A DNA stretch of 64,000 nt from Anaerostipes butyraticus (GTDB taxonomy: Bacteria > Bacillota > Clostridia > Lachnospirales > Lachnospiraceae): NCBI RefSeq assembly GCF_016586355.1, contig NZ_BLYI01000031.1, positions 62,001-126,000 of the forward strand, in the 5' to 3' direction. Under the pieces are notes generated by a model, which worked only from the letters and a program-made list of their open reading frames with translations, did not search any database and was not told the origin of the DNA. The position numbers were made by a program, and so were the translations under genes. Shown piece by piece: positions 61,190 to 64,000 of this stretch (position 1 is the first letter of the stretch; each line of letters begins with the position of its first letter).

Positions 61190-61215
61190 GAAAAACCATC
61201 CGCTTTTGACATGGT
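61190..61215 (-). terminator. Weak terminator after the flavodoxin-like gene
   Basis: ACCAT (61195-61199) pairs with ATGGT (61211-61215), and the minus strand continues with TTTTTCG. Confidence 0.45.
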
Positions 61216-61742
61216 CAGGACAGCTGCCTTCCTGCTTCATAGGCTTCTGTCATCGCTTTTGTACCGATGACTTCACCTTTCTGCCATACCCGCTCGCCCC
61301 ATATGATATTTTGCACGGAGCATCCGAGATTCTCAAGAATGGCGCAAAGTTCTTCTCCTGTTCTTCGCAGACCCTGTCTGCCGTCATGGCCGGTTACGAT
61401 CACAAAGGCTTTTTTACCGCCCAGATCCTGCCATTTCGGGAGCAGACGGTCGATCATAACCTTCATTTGTCCGCTCATTGTCAGGAAATAGGTCGGAGAA
61501 GCGAGAACCAGCATATCGGCTTCCTCTGCCTTTTGAAGAAGATCCGCCATATCATCCTGCTGAACACAGGAACCGGTCCGGAAACATGCGTAGCATGCCC
61601 GGCAGGGAGAAATCTCTTTCTCCCTGAGGGATATTTTTTCCACCTGATTTCCCGCTTCTTCGGCGCCGCGGATAAATTCATCGCATAACAAGTCTGAATT
61701 CCCTTTTGCACGAGGTCTTCCATTGATAACCAGTATTTTCAT
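61215..61742 (-). CDS. Flavodoxin-like NAD(P)H-dependent FMN oxidoreductase
   Basis: This 175-aa protein of the NADPH-dependent FMN reductase family starts with KILVINGRPRAKGNSDLL, the FMN phosphate loop, and continues with SPCRACYACFRTGSCVQQDDM, a cysteine-rich segment typical of the iron-sulfur flavoprotein (Isf)-like group, and ASPTYFLTMSGQMKVMIDR. ATG 61742 has GGAG nine bases upstream. It lies between two AKR genes. Whether the cysteines hold a cluster is not shown. Confidence 0.85.
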   Translation of the reverse strand: MKILVINGRPRAKGNSDLLCDEFIRGAEEAGNQVEKISLREKEISPCRACYACFRTGSCVQQDDMADLLQKAEEADMLVLASPTYFLTMSGQMKVMIDRLLPKWQDLGGKKAFVIVTGHDGRQGLRRTGEELCAILENLGCSVQNIIWGERVWQKGEVIGTKAMTEAYEAGRQLS

Positions 61743-61800
61743 ATGTTTCATCTCCAATAATAAATAGCCGTAAACATTGCAGATTCTTTTCTGTCTTGTA

Positions 61801-62607
61801 CTATCTCATTTCTTTTTCCCAGTAACGTATCACATTCAGCTGTGTCTGATCAGCCAGTTGTTCCAGTGATGCGATTTCTTCTTCTGTTAATTTAATTTCT
61901 GCTGCTTTTGCCGCATCCTCTGCCTGATAAACCTTTGTCACACCGATAATAGGCAGTGTCCCTTTTGCAATTGCCCATGCAGTCGGAATCTGCGCAGCAG
62001 CTGCATTATGATGATCTGCAATTTCTTCCAGTCTGGCATTTAGTTTTTCCAGCTGCGGCAGCATCGGATTGTACGTTCTTCCCCTGTCAGAATCTTCCGG
62101 AAACGGATGATCCGTATCATATTTTCCCGTCAAAGCTCCCTGCTCAAGCACCATATAGGAAAAGAAAAGAATATCATTTTCTCTGCAGTAATCCAGAATT
62201 CCGGATGTCTCAGAAGACCGGTTCAAAAGACTGTAGTGATTTTGGATTGCTGAAATCTTCAGCCCTTCTTTTGCAAGAATTTCTTCAGCCTCTTTAATCT
62301 CTGCCAGACTATGATTGGAAAGACCAATCTTACCGATTTTTCCGCTCTTTGCGAGAGGAATCAGTTTTGTTACCCATTTTGGCGCATCCATCGGATTGTG
62401 GATCCAGTAAAAATCCATATAATCTGTTCCCAGCAGTTCTGCGCTTTTTTCATACAGCGCTGTCACTGCATTTTCTGCGGCAGAATCCGCACACTGCGGA
62501 GTAAATTTATCTGAAATAAGATAACTGTCTCTTGGAATGGTTCCAAGAAAATCACCCAGAACTTTCTCAAACGCGCCCATGCCAATTCCTGTAAGATGTC
62601 TCTTCAA
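61801..62607 (-). pseudogene. N-terminally truncated aldo/keto reductase
   Basis: The 268 codons (or 259 from ATG 62580) match the AKR barrel from the second beta strand on: FEKVLGDFLGTIPRDSYLISDKF (pieces), the Lys in SDKF, the His in WIHNP, and GKIGLSNHS. The first 50-60 residues are missing, including the FDTAxxYG segment with catalytic Asp and Tyr. The 143 bases upstream hold a terminator and a promoter, not the missing part in another frame. Without the Asp and Tyr it is probably inactive. AGGA before ATG 62580 and an intact promoter mean it may still be expressed. Confidence 0.7.
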
Positions 62608-62615
62608 TTACCTGA

Positions 62616-62644
62616 ATTATATCATTTTAGAAAATCCCCATCAA
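62616..62644 (-). promoter_or_regulatory. Promoter upstream of the truncated AKR
   Basis: On the minus strand TTGATG (62639-62644) and TATAAT (62616-62621) have a 17-base spacer. Confidence 0.6.
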
Positions 62645-62693
62645 TTTACAATTCTCTTCATGATTCTGTTTGCAGACTTTGCCGCCGTTTTGT

Positions 62694-62747
62694 CTGCTAA
62701 AAAGAGACAGCGGGGATTGATATCGTTCCTCCCGACACTGTCTCTTT
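62694..62747 (-). terminator. Terminator after the TetR gene
   Basis: AAAGAGACAG (about 62700-62709) pairs with CTGTCTCTTT (about 62738-62747) and the minus strand continues with TTAGC after a short T run. The loop is long, about 28 bases. Confidence 0.7.
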
Positions 62748-62750
62748 GTT

Positions 62751-63347
62751 TCATTGTAATCTGGTTCCATAAGGATGTTCTTCTTTATCCTTCGTATCCT
62801 TCAAAAGTTCTCCCAGACCGATTCTTCTTAAATTTGTAATTCGTTCTGCCATAATCTCTGGAGGAACCGGCATATCTTCTTTGATCCATTCAATGGTCAG
62901 TCCGGCCGACGCCATAGAATGATATTTTGTGAAAAACCGAAGTTCCTCCATGACCGGTTTTTCTCCGGCGTTTTTTTCATACCATTTTTCATGGTATTGA
63001 AGATCCCATTCGAATGGATGTTCCAGCATATAGCGTTTCAGACAGTTTTGTCCGCACATCATAACAGCGGGTTTTAAAAAGAAATGATACGCTTCTGCCC
63101 GCAGAAAATAGTCCTTCAGATTTTCGTAATATCCTTTTCCTGCATCAAGGTCATGGAAATTTGTCATTACACGATCATAATAAATCCAGTGAATCAGATC
63201 GTCTTTATCCCTGAAATGATTATAAAATCCCTGCCTGCTGATTCCTGTCTTTTCCCGAATATCTTTAATGGTAATTGCTTTCAGCTCCTTTGTCCTGCAC
63301 AATTCCAGCAAGGCGTCTGCCACGATTTGTTTGATGTTAATTGCCAC
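62751..63347 (-). CDS. TetR/AcrR-family transcriptional regulator
   Basis: This 198-aa protein has the N-terminal HTH TIKDIREKTGISRQGFYNHFRDKDDLIHWIYYD, typical of TetR proteins with a DhaS/TetR_C-like ligand domain. The start is GTG 63347 with AAGGAG about 10 bases before it. It lies between an MFS gene and the truncated AKR, all on the minus strand. It may control one of these or the MFS gene. Confidence 0.88.
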   Translation of the reverse strand: MAINIKQIVADALLELCRTKELKAITIKDIREKTGISRQGFYNHFRDKDDLIHWIYYDRVMTNFHDLDAGKGYYENLKDYFLRAEAYHFFLKPAVMMCGQNCLKRYMLEHPFEWDLQYHEKWYEKNAGEKPVMEELRFFTKYHSMASAGLTIEWIKEDMPVPPEIMAERITNLRRIGLGELLKDTKDKEEHPYGTRLQ

Positions 63348-63427
63348 TTCTGTCCCGCTCCTTTCTTAATATTAATTTATCAGTTGTTTTTCTTCTAGGC
63401 AAATGCTTATATTTTATGGAACGTTAT

Positions 63428-63450
63428 TGACATCAGGCATAATTTTGTCA
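63428..63450. promoter_or_regulatory. Inverted repeat upstream of the TetR gene
   Basis: TGACA (63428-63432) and TGTCA (63446-63450) are arms of an imperfect palindrome with a 13-base spacer, in the 136 bases between the MFS and TetR genes. This could be a TetR operator; the arms are short. Confidence 0.3.
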
Positions 63451-63483
63451 TATTGGCAGACTGAAATTTTTACATAATTTCTT

Positions 63484-64000
63484 TTATGCTGTTTTAAGAA
63501 TCCTGTCCGTATTTTGCTCTTTTTTCTCTCTGCACACCCTCAGAACAATCAATAGGAAAGCACAGGCAATAAAGATAATGCCGCCCAAAATGATATACTG
63601 CGTTCCCAGACCGGAAAGGAAAAAGCCACATACAGAAGTTCCAATGGTCGTTCCCAGATTTGTGGATGCCAGAAAAAGCCCATTTGCGAAATCCGGAGCC
63701 TTCGGCGCAGCTGTCGCCAGCCAGTACTGATTAATATTGGCGGCTGCTCCGGCAAGAATTCCCCAGATCAATATAAGAACTGCCATTGGCACTGTGAAAT
63801 ATCCAAGGAAAAACATGACTGCGTAAACTCCCCCAAGAAGAAACGGAAAAGTTAAGACAAATCGGATCGGACGGCCGCTGAGCATCCTGCCGGCGATCAT
63901 ATTTCCGATCATGTTGGCCAAACCATATACAAGAAGAAGGATGCTGATCCGTCCGGAAGACAGCCTTGTCACTGTTTCCATGTATTCTGAAAGATAGCTG
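63484..64000 (-). CDS. MFS transporter, C-terminal half (cut by window end)
   Basis: The open frame continues past base 64000, reading SYLSEY before METVTRLSSGRISILLLVYGLANMIGN, which is the middle-to-late part of an MFS sugar/drug exporter of the AraJ/YdhP-like group. About 172 residues with five to six membrane segments are seen. The C-terminus is complete. The substrate is not known. The methionine at 63981 is internal, not a start. Confidence 0.85.
   Translation of the reverse strand, partial: SYLSEYMETVTRLSSGRISILLLVYGLANMIGNMIAGRMLSGRPIRFVLTFPFLLGGVYAVMFFLGYFTVPMAVLILIWGILAGAAANINQYWLATAAPKAPDFANGLFLASTNLGTTIGTSVCGFFLSGLGTQYIILGGIIFIACAFLLIVLRVCREKKEQNTDRILKTA

Noticed and set aside
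62608-62750. Possible frameshifted N-terminus of the second aldo/keto reductase
   Set aside because: All three frames were inspected for a GxxxFDTAxxYG-type segment; only a terminator and promoter were found, so the part is deleted and not frameshifted.

Overview
The window looks like chromosome from a low-to-mid GC Gram-positive anaerobe of the Clostridia, most likely a Lachnospiraceae-type gut bacterium. Evidence for this is the gene order uppS-cdsA-dxr-rseP-ispG-polC followed by rimP-nusA-rnpM-ylxQ-infB-rbfA-nrnA-truB-ribF, a PolC-type replicase, a T-box in front of thrS, a rubredoxin-type flavoprotein, ferredoxin-linked reductases and many AAGGAGG-type ribosome binding sites. No rRNA, tRNA, CRISPR array, insertion sequence or prophage was recognised. 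The genus is not determined.

Layout. 1-8.6 kb (+): isoprenoid and lipid synthesis ending with polC. 8.6-16.7 kb (+): the transcription/translation operon, led by a sigma-A promoter and a structured leader. 16.7-26.6 kb: a cytidylate-kinase-like protein, a family 4 uracil-DNA glycosylase, a tyrosine recombinase (-) diverging from an OLD-family ATPase/Toprim protein, a flavin reductase-rubredoxin fusion, T-box-thrS and feoAB. 26.8-34.4 kb: an unrecognised membrane protein (+), a 51-aa membrane protein absent from ordinary ORF cut-offs (-), then a minus-strand run of housekeeping genes (GNAT, ttcA, dtd, phasin-like, UbiB kinase, YgjP protease) and ilvN-ilvC. 34.5-42.5 kb: LCP protein, glycosyltransferase, topoisomerase IV-like parE-parC, a lipoprotein and a lone ECF sigma factor. 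42.6-50.2 kb: fliB-like and satD-like genes, an orphan MtlR-type PRD regulator, a VTT membrane protein, topB and yfcE.

The more accessory part is 50-64 kb. It has a MarR/YczE pair and a three-gene unit made of a class M (SirTM-like) sirtuin with Gln in the catalytic His position, a zinc-type macrodomain and an 84-aa unknown protein: a candidate reversible ADP-ribosylation module that lacks its usual GcvH-L/LplA partners here. Next comes an AT-richer MarR-MFS drug-efflux unit with two operator repeats, a five-codon leader ORF and a GNAT gene remnant. After VanZ-RDD, an aldehyde dehydrogenase and truA there is a redox cluster: DUF4405 membrane cytochrome-like protein, a ferredoxin-domain aldo/keto reductase behind a MerR-type 19-bp-spacer promoter, a flavodoxin-like reductase, an N-terminally deleted aldo/keto reductase, a TetR regulator and the C-terminal half of an MFS transporter cut by the window end.

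The most promising items for follow-up are the sirtuin-macrodomain-84aa operon, the OLD ATPase with an inserted cysteine cluster, the MarR-MFS unit with its putative attenuation leader, the MerR-type operator without a nearby merR gene, and the small membrane protein gene at 28.0-28.2 kb. All functional statements are from reading the sequence and knowledge of families; no database search was run.
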